This document shows positions 34,075 through 43,064 of a DNA stretch of 64,000 nucleotides, piece after piece. The notes below the pieces were generated by a model that worked only from the letters and a program-made list of their open reading frames with translations, was not told where the DNA came from and ran no database searches. Every line of letters begins with the position of its first letter. The first letter of the stretch is position 1. The position numbers were made by a program, and so were the translations under genes. Source of the stretch: Spirosoma montaniterrae (GTDB lineage: Bacteria > Bacteroidota > Bacteroidia > Cytophagales > Spirosomataceae); the NCBI RefSeq assembly GCF_001988955.1, contig NZ_CP014263.1, forward strand, positions 2,108,001 through 2,172,000. Direction: 5' to 3'.

Positions 34075-35254
34075 AATGCTGAACGGTTTTTATTTCTTTT
34101 GGTATGGTCAGATAGAAAGTTGTGCCAGCACCGGGTATACTGGTAAGCCAGATTTGTCCCCCATAAATGTCGATTACTTTTTTGCAGGTTGCCAGACCAA
34201 TGCCCGTACCAGGGTACTCATTGCGCCCATGCAGTCGCTGAAAAATCTGGAATACCCGCTCATGATACTGTGGCTCAATACCAATGCCATTGTCGGCCAC
34301 GGCAAACTGGTACGCATCGCCCAGATCGGTAGCCTGAATGCTCAATTTGGTGGGCACATCGACACGTCGGTACTTTAACCCGTTGGTAATCAAGTTCTGG
34401 AACACCTGTTTCAGATCAGTGCGATGCGCTGTCAGCACGGGCAACGGGCCAACCTCTACCGTTGCATTGGCCGTTTCTATATCATCCTGATGTTCAGTCA
34501 GAATTTCGGCAACGAGCTGATTCATATCTACCGGCTGAAATTCCGTAACTGATCCCACCCGTGAGAAATCAAGCAAATCGTTGATAAGGATGCGCATTCG
34601 TCCGGCAGCCGCCGTAGACGTGTCAATCAACCGCTGGGCATCGCCATCTAACTGATTACCGTATTTGGTTTCGAGCAGTGTCAGGTAATTGACAATCGTT
34701 TTCAGGGGCGACTGAAGGTCGTGCGAGGCTACGTAGGCGAACTGCTGAAGCTCCTGATTGGAGCGGGCCAGTTCCTGCATGGCCTGCTGCCGAAACACCA
34801 GTTCGCGGTCAAACTCACGCGAGGTTTTCAACCCTACGGCTTCGTTGAAATACCGAATCAGGGCAATAACGGTTGCTACTGATACTACGCCCGTCAGAAA
34901 CCGGATAAAGGCACTGAAGCGGTAGGCCGGCCACCAGAACATCATGGCATCGAGGAGATGCGTAGCTCCGCAGAGCAGGATAAACGCGCCAAACAGGACA
35001 AAAACACCGGGCAGCGGTACTCCTTTTTTAAGAACAACAAAGCGAATCAGAATCAACGGAATCGCCATGTAAGCCAGCCAGATTGTTAAGTCCGAAACAA
35101 TATAAAGCCAGCCGTGAAAGTCGGTCCAGCGGCCACAAAACCAGCGCGGGGGCCAATCATTCGTTTGAAAAAGACGCTGAAAAAAATCGATAAGCTGTTC
35201 CATGAACGCGAGCGCAAAACCACTTCGTTTCGTTGGTGGAGTTGGGTGAGTCAA
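34040..35254 (-). CDS. Histidine kinase with ethylene-receptor-like membrane domain
   Basis: 404 residues (an internal ATG at 35203 is also possible). Residues 48-135 hold three hydrophobic helices that align without gaps to the plant ETR1 ethylene-binding domain: SDLTIWLAYMAIPL and FGAFILLCGATHL. The ETR1 positions D25, Y32, I62, C65 and H69 correspond to D55, Y62, I92, C95 and H99 here. A coiled coil (140-172) leads to the HisKA domain with H178 (VASHDLQSPLK) and the ATPase domain with N-box NLITNGLKYR, DNGIGI and GTGIGL. C95 and H99 coordinate copper in ETR1, so ethylene or a similar small ligand may be sensed. No GAF domain is present. Confidence 0.9.
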   Translation of the reverse strand: MTHPTPPTKRSGFALAFMEQLIDFFQRLFQTNDWPPRWFCGRWTDFHGWLYIVSDLTIWLAYMAIPLILIRFVVLKKGVPLPGVFVLFGAFILLCGATHLLDAMMFWWPAYRFSAFIRFLTGVVSVATVIALIRYFNEAVGLKTSREFDRELVFRQQAMQELARSNQELQQFAYVASHDLQSPLKTIVNYLTLLETKYGNQLDGDAQRLIDTSTAAAGRMRILINDLLDFSRVGSVTEFQPVDMNQLVAEILTEHQDDIETANATVEVGPLPVLTAHRTDLKQVFQNLITNGLKYRRVDVPTKLSIQATDLGDAYQFAVADNGIGIEPQYHERVFQIFQRLHGRNEYPGTGIGLATCKKVIDIYGGQIWLTSIPGAGTTFYLTIPKEIKTVQHYAQTNSLHPVD

Positions 35255-35269
35255 AGTTAATCACATTTT

Positions 35270-35293
35270 AAACGATAGCGTGTACTATCGTTT
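35270..35293 (-). terminator. Hairpin at the end of the S9 peptidase gene
   Basis: AAACGATAG (35270-35278) and CTATCGTTT (35285-35293) form a 9-bp stem with a 6-base loop, overlapping the stop codon of the peptidase gene. It could separate that transcript from the downstream kinase operon. Confidence 0.6.
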
Positions 35294-37469
35294 ACTTCGT
35301 TGCCGTTGAGGAACGGTCGGATGCCAACAGGTATTTCCCGAAGAATACATCGAGTGCCTTGTAGGTCTTTACCCAATTTTTATGCAACAGAAAACTATGC
35401 ACGTCGTCGGGAAAAATCAGCACTTCGGTAGGTACGTTGCGGGCGCGGAGTTTCTGAACCAGATCAACCGTTTCGGCAAACGTTACATTGCGGTCGTCGT
35501 CGCCGTGAACGAACAAACAGGGCGACCGCCAGAAGTCGAGGTTATGATTCGGCGACGATTCGAATGCTACTTTCATGTCGGCCTCGCCAATGCCCCAGCC
35601 GCCCCCCGGCGAAAACATGTTACCCCGCCACGACCAGTCGTGAACGCCGTGCAGATCGACGCCAGCCGCGAACAGGTCGGAGTTGCGGGCCAGGCCCATT
35701 GCCGTCAGGTAGCCACCATACGACCCGCCCCATAACCCGATGCGGAGGGGGTCAACGTCGGCACGGTTCTGGAGATATTTAGCACCAGCCAGCACGTCCT
35801 GATACTCCGACGCCCCGCGCGGCCCCTGTTTGTCGGCCCGCCGAAACGCCCGCCCGTAGCCAATGCCGGCCCGAAAATTCACCGACAACACCACGTATCC
35901 CTGCGAAGCTAAATATTGATTCATGGCGTAGGCATTGGCGTAGTAGCTGCCCCGGTAATGCCAGCCCAGCAGCATCTGTCGCATGGGGCCACCGTGGAGG
36001 AAAATCAGGCCGGGGTGACGGGCAGCCGAGGTTTGCCGGGATGGCGGGGGAAGAAAGAGTTGGGCGTGAACGGTGGTGCCATCGGCAGCTTTCAGGATTA
36101 CCTGCTTAGGTTCGACCAGTGCGGCTGTCGGAAAACGTTGGGCATCGAAGTCAGCAGGTTGCGGAAACAGGGTTGTTTCGCGTGGTTCGCCCAATTTCCG
36201 GTAAGCAATACCCGTACTGCGGTTCCAGCCTGCCGAACGATAGAAAAGCCGGTCGCCCACCAGCACAGGGTCGGTTTCGATACCGGTGCCGGGCGTCAAC
36301 AGTTCGGGTTTCCCTGACCCGTCGGTGCTGACCCGCCAGATGTGTCGCCGGTCTATATCGAGCGTATCATTGGCCGGATTATTTGCGCTGAAATACAGCG
36401 TTTTGCCATCAGGCGACAGGCAGGTTTCTTCGGCTTCGTAGTGGCTGCTGCCATCGGCATTACCCGTTACATTGCGGGGTTGTCCGGGCGAGTCGGGCGA
36501 CAGGGCATATACGTGCATCCAGCCTTGATGTTCCGAAAAAAACAGGAGTTGATTGGCCGCTGTCCAGCGCAGTGGTTCGGCGGGATAATACTGGGCAAAT
36601 CCACCATCGTCGGCGGGCGAGTGCCACAGTTCGCGGCCTTCGCCAGTGGCAACGTCGGCTACCCAAACGGCAAATCGATTGCCGCCCATGATGTTTTCCA
36701 ACTCGCCATGCCGCTGCCCCGGTTGCCGCAAAAACGCCACCCGCTTCCCATCGGGCGACCATACCGGTGTCTTGTCGCGGTCGACGTCCGGAGCCAGCCA
36801 CGTAATGGTACGCTCCGCCAGCCTGTATACGCCAATCAGGTTATGATAGCCCCGATTGCTCACAAACAACACGCTGCTGCCATCGGGCGACCAATTTGCG
36901 TCGGACAGAAAGCCCCGCGCCGAAAATAGTTTGGTTGGTACGCTGTTGTTTTGCCCGTTGCGTTTGGTTTGGTTCGTTACCAAATCAGCTACCATCACCT
37001 GTCCGCCCTGCATAAACAGTAGTTGATTTTCGCTGGGCGAAAACGTCGGATGGCTACCCGCACCAATTCGGCGCGGCTGACCGTTGCCATCCACGGCAAC
37101 AACATACACGGCCTGTTCGGCACCGGCGGGGTTGCTGGTCGGGTTGGGGCTAACACCCTCCCGATTCTTGCCGCTTCCACGCACATAAGCCAACTGCCTG
37201 CCATCGGGTGAGAAGCAAAATTCGCTGAAGTCCTGCCCATCGTCAACTGTCTGGCTCGTGAGTTTCCTGGTTTTGTTGCTGGTGGGCGTATAGACATACA
37301 CGTTCCGGACGCCTTCGGTTGTACTGACCCACACCACATGGTCTGAACCGGCAGTCAGATTCGAGCAGTAGGGTGCTGATAGAACATCATCAATAGAAAA
37401 ACGGGCGGGAGTCTGGGCGTCTGCGCGATAAAAGAAGAGGAGAAGAAACAGTATAACGGCGCGTTTCAT
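35292..37469 (-). CDS. S9 family prolyl oligopeptidase-type peptidase
   Basis: About 725 residues from the ATG at 37469 (MKRAVILFLLLFFYRADAQ), a clear signal peptide. The N-terminal part is a beta-propeller with repeated SPDG motifs (FSPDGRQLAYVRG, WSPDGKRVAFLR). The C-terminal alpha/beta hydrolase carries the nucleophile GLWGGSYGGYLTAMG, the Asp in VHGDDDRNV and the His in FPDDVHSFL. It resembles DPP4/acylaminoacyl peptidases. It is exported, so it likely trims peptides in the periplasm. Confidence 0.93.
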   Translation of the reverse strand: MKRAVILFLLLFFYRADAQTPARFSIDDVLSAPYCSNLTAGSDHVVWVSTTEGVRNVYVYTPTSNKTRKLTSQTVDDGQDFSEFCFSPDGRQLAYVRGSGKNREGVSPNPTSNPAGAEQAVYVVAVDGNGQPRRIGAGSHPTFSPSENQLLFMQGGQVMVADLVTNQTKRNGQNNSVPTKLFSARGFLSDANWSPDGSSVLFVSNRGYHNLIGVYRLAERTITWLAPDVDRDKTPVWSPDGKRVAFLRQPGQRHGELENIMGGNRFAVWVADVATGEGRELWHSPADDGGFAQYYPAEPLRWTAANQLLFFSEHQGWMHVYALSPDSPGQPRNVTGNADGSSHYEAEETCLSPDGKTLYFSANNPANDTLDIDRRHIWRVSTDGSGKPELLTPGTGIETDPVLVGDRLFYRSAGWNRSTGIAYRKLGEPRETTLFPQPADFDAQRFPTAALVEPKQVILKAADGTTVHAQLFLPPPSRQTSAARHPGLIFLHGGPMRQMLLGWHYRGSYYANAYAMNQYLASQGYVVLSVNFRAGIGYGRAFRRADKQGPRGASEYQDVLAGAKYLQNRADVDPLRIGLWGGSYGGYLTAMGLARNSDLFAAGVDLHGVHDWSWRGNMFSPGGGWGIGEADMKVAFESSPNHNLDFWRSPCLFVHGDDDRNVTFAETVDLVQKLRARNVPTEVLIFPDDVHSFLLHKNWVKTYKALDVFFGKYLLASDRSSTATK

Positions 37470-37498
37470 ACAGAACAGGGTTTGCTGTTCCAAGATAC

Positions 37499-37590
37499 TA
37501 TTTAAACGCAGAGTTACGGAGGCTGACAGAGAGACCGCAGAGAAAAAACTTTGCGGCCTCCGCGTTAGCCTCTGCCACGCTGCGTTTAAA
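37499..37590. repeat. Tandem-word palindrome (AACGCAGAGTTACGGAGG type)
   Basis: The outer ends TTTAAACGCAG (37501-37511) and CTGCGTTTAAA (37580-37590) are perfect reverse complements. The inner parts GTTACGGAGGC and GGCCTCCGCGTTAGCC pair imperfectly. It lies between the PQQ sugar dehydrogenase stop and the S9 peptidase start. Confidence 0.75.
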
Positions 37591-37593
37591 ATC

Positions 37594-38829
37594 TCACTCA
37601 GAAACGATTTTTAAAATCTTGCCGCCGTAATCGCAGATAAAGAGTTCGTTATTCTGGTCTTCGCCAAAAGCTGAGATGCTGCCTGCCCGGTTGATAAGCA
37701 ATTGATTAGCGGTTTTTCGTCCCCCAGATTCACTCAACGCCCAGAGCCGACCGCTGCCGAAATCACCATAAATATATTTGCCCCGCAACGACGGATTGGC
37801 TTTACCCCGGTATATCACACCCCCCGTTACCGAATTTCCATCGGCCCCATGACTGTATTCATGAATAGGATCGATGAGCGTTTCATCGGGTTTGGGGTCG
37901 CGGTTGTTAAACGGCTCGTTGGCTTCGCGGATACGCCAGCCGTAGTTCCCCCCTTTCGTGACGATGTCGATTTCTTCTATTTCGTTCTGCCCCACGTCGC
38001 CGGTCCAGAGTCGGCCACGCTCATCAAAACTAAATCGCCACGGGTTGCGCAGTCCCCAGGCATAAATCTCTTCCCGCAGGCCGTCTTTATTGCCCGCAAA
38101 GGGGTTGTCTTTCGGGATACCGTAATTGCCTTTTTGCGTACTGTTGACGTCAATACGCAGGATTTTGCCAAGCCACGACCGTTTGTTCTGTCCGTTATTC
38201 TGTGGATCACCCCCGCTGCCACCATCGCCCGTGGCTACGTACAAAAATCCATCCGGCCCAAACGCCAGTTTACCGCCGTTGTGGTTCGAATAGGGTTGCT
38301 TAAACGTAAACAGAACCACTTCCGACACCGGGTCAACCTGCGTGGCATTCGCCGAAGCGACCTTAAATCGGCTTACCACTGTCTCGCGCGGACTGTCTTT
38401 CGTGTAGTTTACGAAGAAATAGCCGTTCTGTTTAAAATCGGGGTGAAAAGCCAGTCCCAGCAGGCCCATCTCACCACCGTATGCCACTTTTTTACGAATG
38501 TCGAGAAACACGGGTGCCGAGGTCGTGTTCGGATTGTTATCAACGACACGAATGCGTCCGGCCTGTTCCACAACGAAGACACGGTTAGTACCGTCGTTTG
38601 CGTATGTGTATTCGACTGGAGCCTCGAATGACAGTTTTGGGTACGCATTTACGGCCTTAACGGTTGATTCTGCTGCTTTTTCGGGTATTGAAACATTTCC
38701 TATAACCGATGCCTGATCTGGTGTGCTTGCCGGTATATCTTCGTCCGCACAGAAAGACGCCAGCAACCAGGCGAACCCGGCAGTGGCGACCAGCGAAACG
38801 AGAAGGATTCCAATAGTTTTGCTTAACAT
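37594..38829 (-). CDS. PQQ-dependent sugar dehydrogenase (GDH/sorbosone family)
   Basis: 411 residues. An N-terminal membrane anchor or signal (MLSKTIGILLVSLVATAGFA) is followed by a six-bladed propeller with VFVVEQAGRIRVVDNN, GLLGLAFHPDFKQNGYFFVN, NHNGGKLAFGPDGFLYVATG, GDGGSGGDPQNNGQN and GLRNPWRFSFD. These are hallmarks of the soluble glucose/sorbosone dehydrogenase family (also YliI/Asd-like). It oxidises sugars in the periplasm with PQQ. A second, unrelated PQQ enzyme is at 50719-52839; no PQQ synthesis genes are in the window. Confidence 0.92.
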   Translation of the reverse strand: MLSKTIGILLVSLVATAGFAWLLASFCADEDIPASTPDQASVIGNVSIPEKAAESTVKAVNAYPKLSFEAPVEYTYANDGTNRVFVVEQAGRIRVVDNNPNTTSAPVFLDIRKKVAYGGEMGLLGLAFHPDFKQNGYFFVNYTKDSPRETVVSRFKVASANATQVDPVSEVVLFTFKQPYSNHNGGKLAFGPDGFLYVATGDGGSGGDPQNNGQNKRSWLGKILRIDVNSTQKGNYGIPKDNPFAGNKDGLREEIYAWGLRNPWRFSFDERGRLWTGDVGQNEIEEIDIVTKGGNYGWRIREANEPFNNRDPKPDETLIDPIHEYSHGADGNSVTGGVIYRGKANPSLRGKYIYGDFGSGRLWALSESGGRKTANQLLINRAGSISAFGEDQNNELFICDYGGKILKIVSE

Positions 38830-39052
38830 GGCTATTCAATAGACTGTTGTTCACTAAATCCTAAACAAACCTGAGACCAAATTTGACAGCCGAACTTTAC
38901 GGTACGTTATTTGTTCCTGAATCAGTATAATACGTTGTTCATTTCGCGTTATTTGTTTAGCGTATCAATCACGACCTGTTGGTTCATTTCCTCATTCTGG
39001 GGCAACGTTTCCACTACCGGCATTATCAGCTACAGCATCGGCCAATCTGCAT

Positions 39053-39871
39053 ATGACCTTCGCCACAACTACGTTTCTCGATCATCTGCTCAATCAGCGG
39101 GCGCAGTATCGATACAAACTGCCATCGCGGCCCGATGCCGGGCGGTTTATCGACCAGCTTATGCGGCTGCTGTTTCCCGTAACGCAGGACTGTCAGTCGG
39201 CTTCGCAACAGGTCGAAGAAACCTACAATCGGCTCAACGAGCAGTTGGTATGCCTGTTTCGCCCCCTCGCCGATAACCTGCCCAGCCGCCCCGAAGATAT
39301 TGCCGACCGTTTTTTCGACAACCTGCCTGCCATTTACGAGCGGCTGCTGTTAGACGCCCGCGCCATTGCCAGCAACGATCCGGCGGCTGTCAGTCTGGAA
39401 GAGGTTGTGGCCGTGTATCCAGGTTTCTACGCTATTGCCGTGTACCGGATTGCTCATCAGTTGCTGCACCTCGACGTGCCGCTGCTGCCCCGGATGCTGA
39501 CCGAATACGCTCACAGTCAAACGGGTATCGACATTCACCCCGGCGCGCAGATTGGCCCGTCGTTTTTCATCGATCACGGCACAGGGGTAGTTGTTGGCGA
39601 GACAACGATTATTGGCGAGAACGTAAAAGTCTATCAGGGCGTCACGCTGGGAGCTACGCACGTTGCCAAGTCGATGGCCCAGAAAAAGCGGCACCCAACC
39701 ATCGAGAACAACGTAGTAATCTACGCGAATGCTACCATTCTGGGCGGCAATACGGTGGTGGGTCACGATTCGGTGATTGGTGGCAACGTCTGGCTGACAG
39801 AGAGCGTTGAGCCGTATTCCTTAGTTTATAATCAGCACCAGACCGACGTGCGGTCTAAAAAGACTGAATAG
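39053..39871 (+). CDS. cysE: Serine O-acetyltransferase
   Basis: 272 residues. A helical N-terminal region (1-150) is followed by a left-handed beta-helix of hexapeptide repeats ([40 protein letters not shown]). The catalytic DHG and His of the acetyltransferase site are present. It makes O-acetylserine for cysteine synthesis. No cysK is adjacent. The C-terminus ([15 protein letters not shown]) lacks the terminal Ile that normally docks CysK. It is followed after 17 bases by a YitT gene, probably co-transcribed. Confidence 0.93.
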   Translation: MTFATTTFLDHLLNQRAQYRYKLPSRPDAGRFIDQLMRLLFPVTQDCQSASQQVEETYNRLNEQLVCLFRPLADNLPSRPEDIADRFFDNLPAIYERLLLDARAIASNDPAAVSLEEVVAVYPGFYAIAVYRIAHQLLHLDVPLLPRMLTEYAHSQTGIDIHPGAQIGPSFFIDHGTGVVVGETTIIGENVKVYQGVTLGATHVAKSMAQKKRHPTIENNVVIYANATILGGNTVVGHDSVIGGNVWLTESVEPYSLVYNQHQTDVRSKKTE

Positions 39872-39888
39872 ATAACCTGTTATTTCTG

Positions 39889-40761
39889 ATGGCCGAGCGC
39901 AGCAAGTCGCCTAATCGCATTATCAAAGATACCATCCTGATTGTGGCTGGGGCATTAAGTGCAGGGCTGGGGCTGGAAGGGTTTCTGTTATCGAGCCGGT
40001 TTATCGATGGGGGCGTTACGGGCATATCCATGTTGCTGGCCGACCTGCTCCACCTGCCCTTAGCCATTCTATTGGTGGTAATCAATCTGCCTTTTATTCT
40101 GCTGGGATACAAGCAGTTCGGGCGATTATTTGCCCTCAAAAGCGCGGCTGCCATTGGTGGCCTGTCGCTCTGTCTGACGTTCATTCCTTATCCCGACATC
40201 ACGCCCGATTTGCTGCTGACTGCTGTTTTTGGCGGCTTTTTCATTGGCCTCGGCATTGGGCTGACCATGCGGGGCGGGGCAGTGCTCGACGGCACCGAGA
40301 TTGCGGCTCTACTCATAAGCCGGTCGAACCTGCCCGTAAAAGTAGGTGATGCCATTCTGCTCATGAACGTGTTTATTTTCAGCGCGGCAGCCTTTTTTCT
40401 GGGCATGGACCTGGCGTTGTATTCCATGATTACCTACTTCGCGGCTTCTAAAACCGTCGATTTTGTGATTCACGGCATCGAGCAATACACCACTGTGCTG
40501 ATTATATCGCAACAACACGAAACGTTGCGTACCCGCATCATTGAACAAGGCTGGGGCGTTACGGTGCTGAACGGCGAGCAGGGCTACGGCAAACAGGGCC
40601 ACCGACAAAATACGGTTCGGGTGTTGTATGTGGTTTTAACCCGCCTGCAACTCAGCCGCTTGTTGAGTATCATTAACGAAGTGGATGCCAGCGCGTTTGT
40701 TATTCAACATAGCGTTGACGATGTAACGGGCGGCAAAATAAAAAGTCGGCCCCTGCACTAA
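39889..40761 (+). CDS. YitT family membrane protein
   Basis: 290 residues. Five or so membrane helices fill the first 190 (DTILIVAGALSAGLGLEGFL, AVFGGFFIGLGIGLTMRGGA), followed by a cytosolic DUF2179 domain (about 200-275, LIISQQHETLRTRIIEQGWG). The family has an unknown transport role. It runs in the same direction as cysE. Its stop overlaps the stop of the convergent NmrA-like gene by four bases. Confidence 0.9.
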   Translation: MAERSKSPNRIIKDTILIVAGALSAGLGLEGFLLSSRFIDGGVTGISMLLADLLHLPLAILLVVINLPFILLGYKQFGRLFALKSAAAIGGLSLCLTFIPYPDITPDLLLTAVFGGFFIGLGIGLTMRGGAVLDGTEIAALLISRSNLPVKVGDAILLMNVFIFSAAAFFLGMDLALYSMITYFAASKTVDFVIHGIEQYTTVLIISQQHETLRTRIIEQGWGVTVLNGEQGYGKQGHRQNTVRVLYVVLTRLQLSRLLSIINEVDASAFVIQHSVDDVTGGKIKSRPLH

Positions 40762-41621
40762 AAGGTGAACCGAGTCCATTCGTCAATAGTAAGTTTAGGC
40801 TTGCCAAGCTCGGCCCAGGTTTTTTCGGCTTCAAAGACTTCGGGGTATTTGTTGAGTGCTTCGCCAATGTGCCAGCCGTAGCTTGCCTGAGCCGAAAATG
40901 GCGAACCTGCTTTAAGCAGAATCGGCGGAATTGTTACGACGCGCAGCTTTTCGTTAGTATGGACCCGCGCAAACCGTTCGGCGGCTTCGGTTTGTGTAAT
41001 GGCTTCCGGTCCCTGAATCACGTATTCCTGGTTTTGGTCCTGCCTAACTATCTGCAATGCGCTCACTACCTGACTGCCGTAATCGTGGGCCGAAATATAC
41101 CACGGCTTCACGGGCGACTGCCCCAACAGCAGTACAAACCGTCCCACGCGCTGCGTCTGATTTATTGAATCCATAAAACACGACGGGTAAAAGATGCTGT
41201 AGTCTAAACCCGATGCTTTAATGAGTTCCACCGCCTGCTGCTTTACCCGAAATACCCACCAGTTGAAGCCGTTTATGCCCTGATACCGCATCACCAGCGA
41301 CGATAGGTAAGCCACCCGGCGAACGCCCGCCTGTTTGCCCGCTGCCAGCAGATGACGCATGCCATCCGTTTCGGTGTGAAAATCGCCCGGTTTCTCGGTT
41401 TGCCTGACCGATAAGTTCAGGTAAACTGTGTCGACCCCGCTCAGAGCGGTGTGCAGACTTTCGGGTTTCCGCAGGTCGCCAAATACCACCTCGACCTGCG
41501 GGAACAGTTGCTTGGTTTTTGCCACGTCGCGGGCAATGATGCGCACCTCGTATCCGGCCCAGATAAGTTGGTTCGTGACCGGCTGACCGATCATGCCAGT
41601 TGCCCCTATAATAGCAAGCAT
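40758..41621 (-). CDS. NmrA-like NAD(P)-binding protein
   Basis: 287 residues. A Rossmann fold with IIGATGMIGQPVTNQLIWAG at the N-terminus and GDLRKPESLHTALSGVDTVY after it; HRxxY-type catalytic residues are not evident. It belongs to the atypical short-chain dehydrogenases of the NmrA/HSCARG group, which are redox sensors or quinone/NADPH-binding proteins. No substrate can be inferred. Confidence 0.87.
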   Translation of the reverse strand: MLAIIGATGMIGQPVTNQLIWAGYEVRIIARDVAKTKQLFPQVEVVFGDLRKPESLHTALSGVDTVYLNLSVRQTEKPGDFHTETDGMRHLLAAGKQAGVRRVAYLSSLVMRYQGINGFNWWVFRVKQQAVELIKASGLDYSIFYPSCFMDSINQTQRVGRFVLLLGQSPVKPWYISAHDYGSQVVSALQIVRQDQNQEYVIQGPEAITQTEAAERFARVHTNEKLRVVTIPPILLKAGSPFSAQASYGWHIGEALNKYPEVFEAEKTWAELGKPKLTIDEWTRFTF

Positions 41622-41666
41622 TGTCTCTTAAATGCGATGTCCACTGCAAAATGGCCCGTTCGGGCG

Positions 41667-42308
41667 TTATTCAGGAGAATTGAGCGCGCGCTTTACGTTG
41701 GCTTCGAGGGCATCGTAGGGCAAATACCCCCGCGCTACCTGATACAGTTTATCCCCGGTATCGACAATCACCGATGGGAAACCGTTGATACCGTATTGCG
41801 ACACCAGATTGAACTCAGCCCAGGTTTGTTCTTTGATGGCCGCATCGGAAACGTGGGCCACAAACTCGTCGGGGTCAATACCGAACGGCTCAACCAACGG
41901 CCCATAATGAGCATCGACGTTCAGATCGACGCCGTCGTAATAGAGAGCATGTTGCAGGGTGCTGGCAAACAAAACGGCCTGATCGGGGCTGATAGCTTTG
42001 AAAAGTGTCATCGCCATACCGGGCTTCTCGGAGTCGGACAGGTAGGTGCCTTTTGCCAACAGTCCGTTCAGGTACGCATCGCCGAACCGAACGCCCGTAT
42101 GATCTTCCACGGTTTTGTACGCCTGCTGAATATACCCCATCGATTCTGATACGGGCCGAACCCGCGTGCCAGTCATCATGCCGCCACTCAACACGTCGAA
42201 ATCAGCCTGATCACCGTAGCTGGCGTAGAGTTGACGGATTACCGGGCTGAAGCCGTAACACCACCCGCACAGGGCGTCATAAACATAAATAATTCGGGGA
42301 CGAGACAT
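41667..42308 (-). CDS. DsbA family (FrnE-like) thiol-disulfide protein
   Basis: 213 residues without a signal peptide, so probably cytosolic. The thioredoxin-fold active site is YDALCGWCYGFSP (C14, C17). The cis-Pro region is YGINGFPSVIVD. This fits the FrnE/2-hydroxychromene isomerase-like DsbA group. It is preceded by a TetR-type regulator 17 bases upstream in the same direction, so the two likely form an operon. Confidence 0.9.
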   Translation of the reverse strand: MSRPRIIYVYDALCGWCYGFSPVIRQLYASYGDQADFDVLSGGMMTGTRVRPVSESMGYIQQAYKTVEDHTGVRFGDAYLNGLLAKGTYLSDSEKPGMAMTLFKAISPDQAVLFASTLQHALYYDGVDLNVDAHYGPLVEPFGIDPDEFVAHVSDAAIKEQTWAEFNLVSQYGINGFPSVIVDTGDKLYQVARGYLPYDALEANVKRALNSPE

Positions 42309-42325
42309 TTATTCGTAAAAAGTGT

Positions 42326-42919
42326 TTACCGCAGGCCGCGTACAAATCGGCGCATGGTGTCGCGGAAAATCTGTTCCGATTTCTCTAAAGGCTGTTCCTC
42401 TTTCAGCAACATCGCCATTGAGATCAGCCCATGCGACACCGACCACCACTCAAAATAGAGCTGCCGGATACTATCCTGCGATTTGGGGATAAACGAAAAA
42501 ATAGCCTGACTTACTAACTTACCAACGTCCTGCGTAGCACCCGACTGGTAGACAGGCAACGAGCAGAAAGCACCATCGAGGTTATACATCACCTGGTAAC
42601 TTTCGGGGTGTTCGACAGCAAACGTCCACAGGCTGACCGACATTTCGTATAACCGCTTTTCGGGATCGCGATAGAGCTTCAGAATACGCTCATATTCGGT
42701 GTGCAGGTGACGAAAACCCTCATCGCGGATTTCGGACAGCAATACGTCTTTGCTATCAAAATATTCATACACGATAGGTGCACTATAGTCAATGGCATCG
42801 GCAATTTTGCGAATTGAAACGGCCTGCCAGCCCTCACATCGGGCAATAGTTTTAGCCGTACACATGATGCCAGAGCGGACTTGGTCGCGTGACCGCACTT
42901 TTCGCTCAAGACTTTCCAT
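42326..42919 (-). CDS. TetR/AcrR family regulator
   Basis: 197 residues. The DNA-binding domain lies at about 15-62, with GWQAVSIRKIADAIDYSAPI and VYEYFDSKDVLLSEI, a classic TetR helix-turn-helix. The C-terminal helical domain (TetR_C type) binds an unknown ligand. It is the first gene before the DsbA-like gene and may regulate itself and that gene. Confidence 0.92.
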   Translation of the reverse strand: MESLERKVRSRDQVRSGIMCTAKTIARCEGWQAVSIRKIADAIDYSAPIVYEYFDSKDVLLSEIRDEGFRHLHTEYERILKLYRDPEKRLYEMSVSLWTFAVEHPESYQVMYNLDGAFCSLPVYQSGATQDVGKLVSQAIFSFIPKSQDSIRQLYFEWWSVSHGLISMAMLLKEEQPLEKSEQIFRDTMRRFVRGLR

Positions 42920-43064
42920 ACAGTTTGTTGCAGTTAGGTAGCAGTTAACGGTGTTATACTGGCTGAAAACTACGGATTTATGCTTACTTATTAAAAAAAT
43001 ACCATGTATTTATTTGAATTTTTTATCTAAGCAACTTTCAGGGAAGGTCCGCCCTGAAAGTTGC

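Noticed and set aside
38830-39052. Small gene between the PQQ sugar dehydrogenase and cysE
   Set aside because: The only open frame there overlaps cysE in another frame; the gap looks like a plain divergent promoter region.
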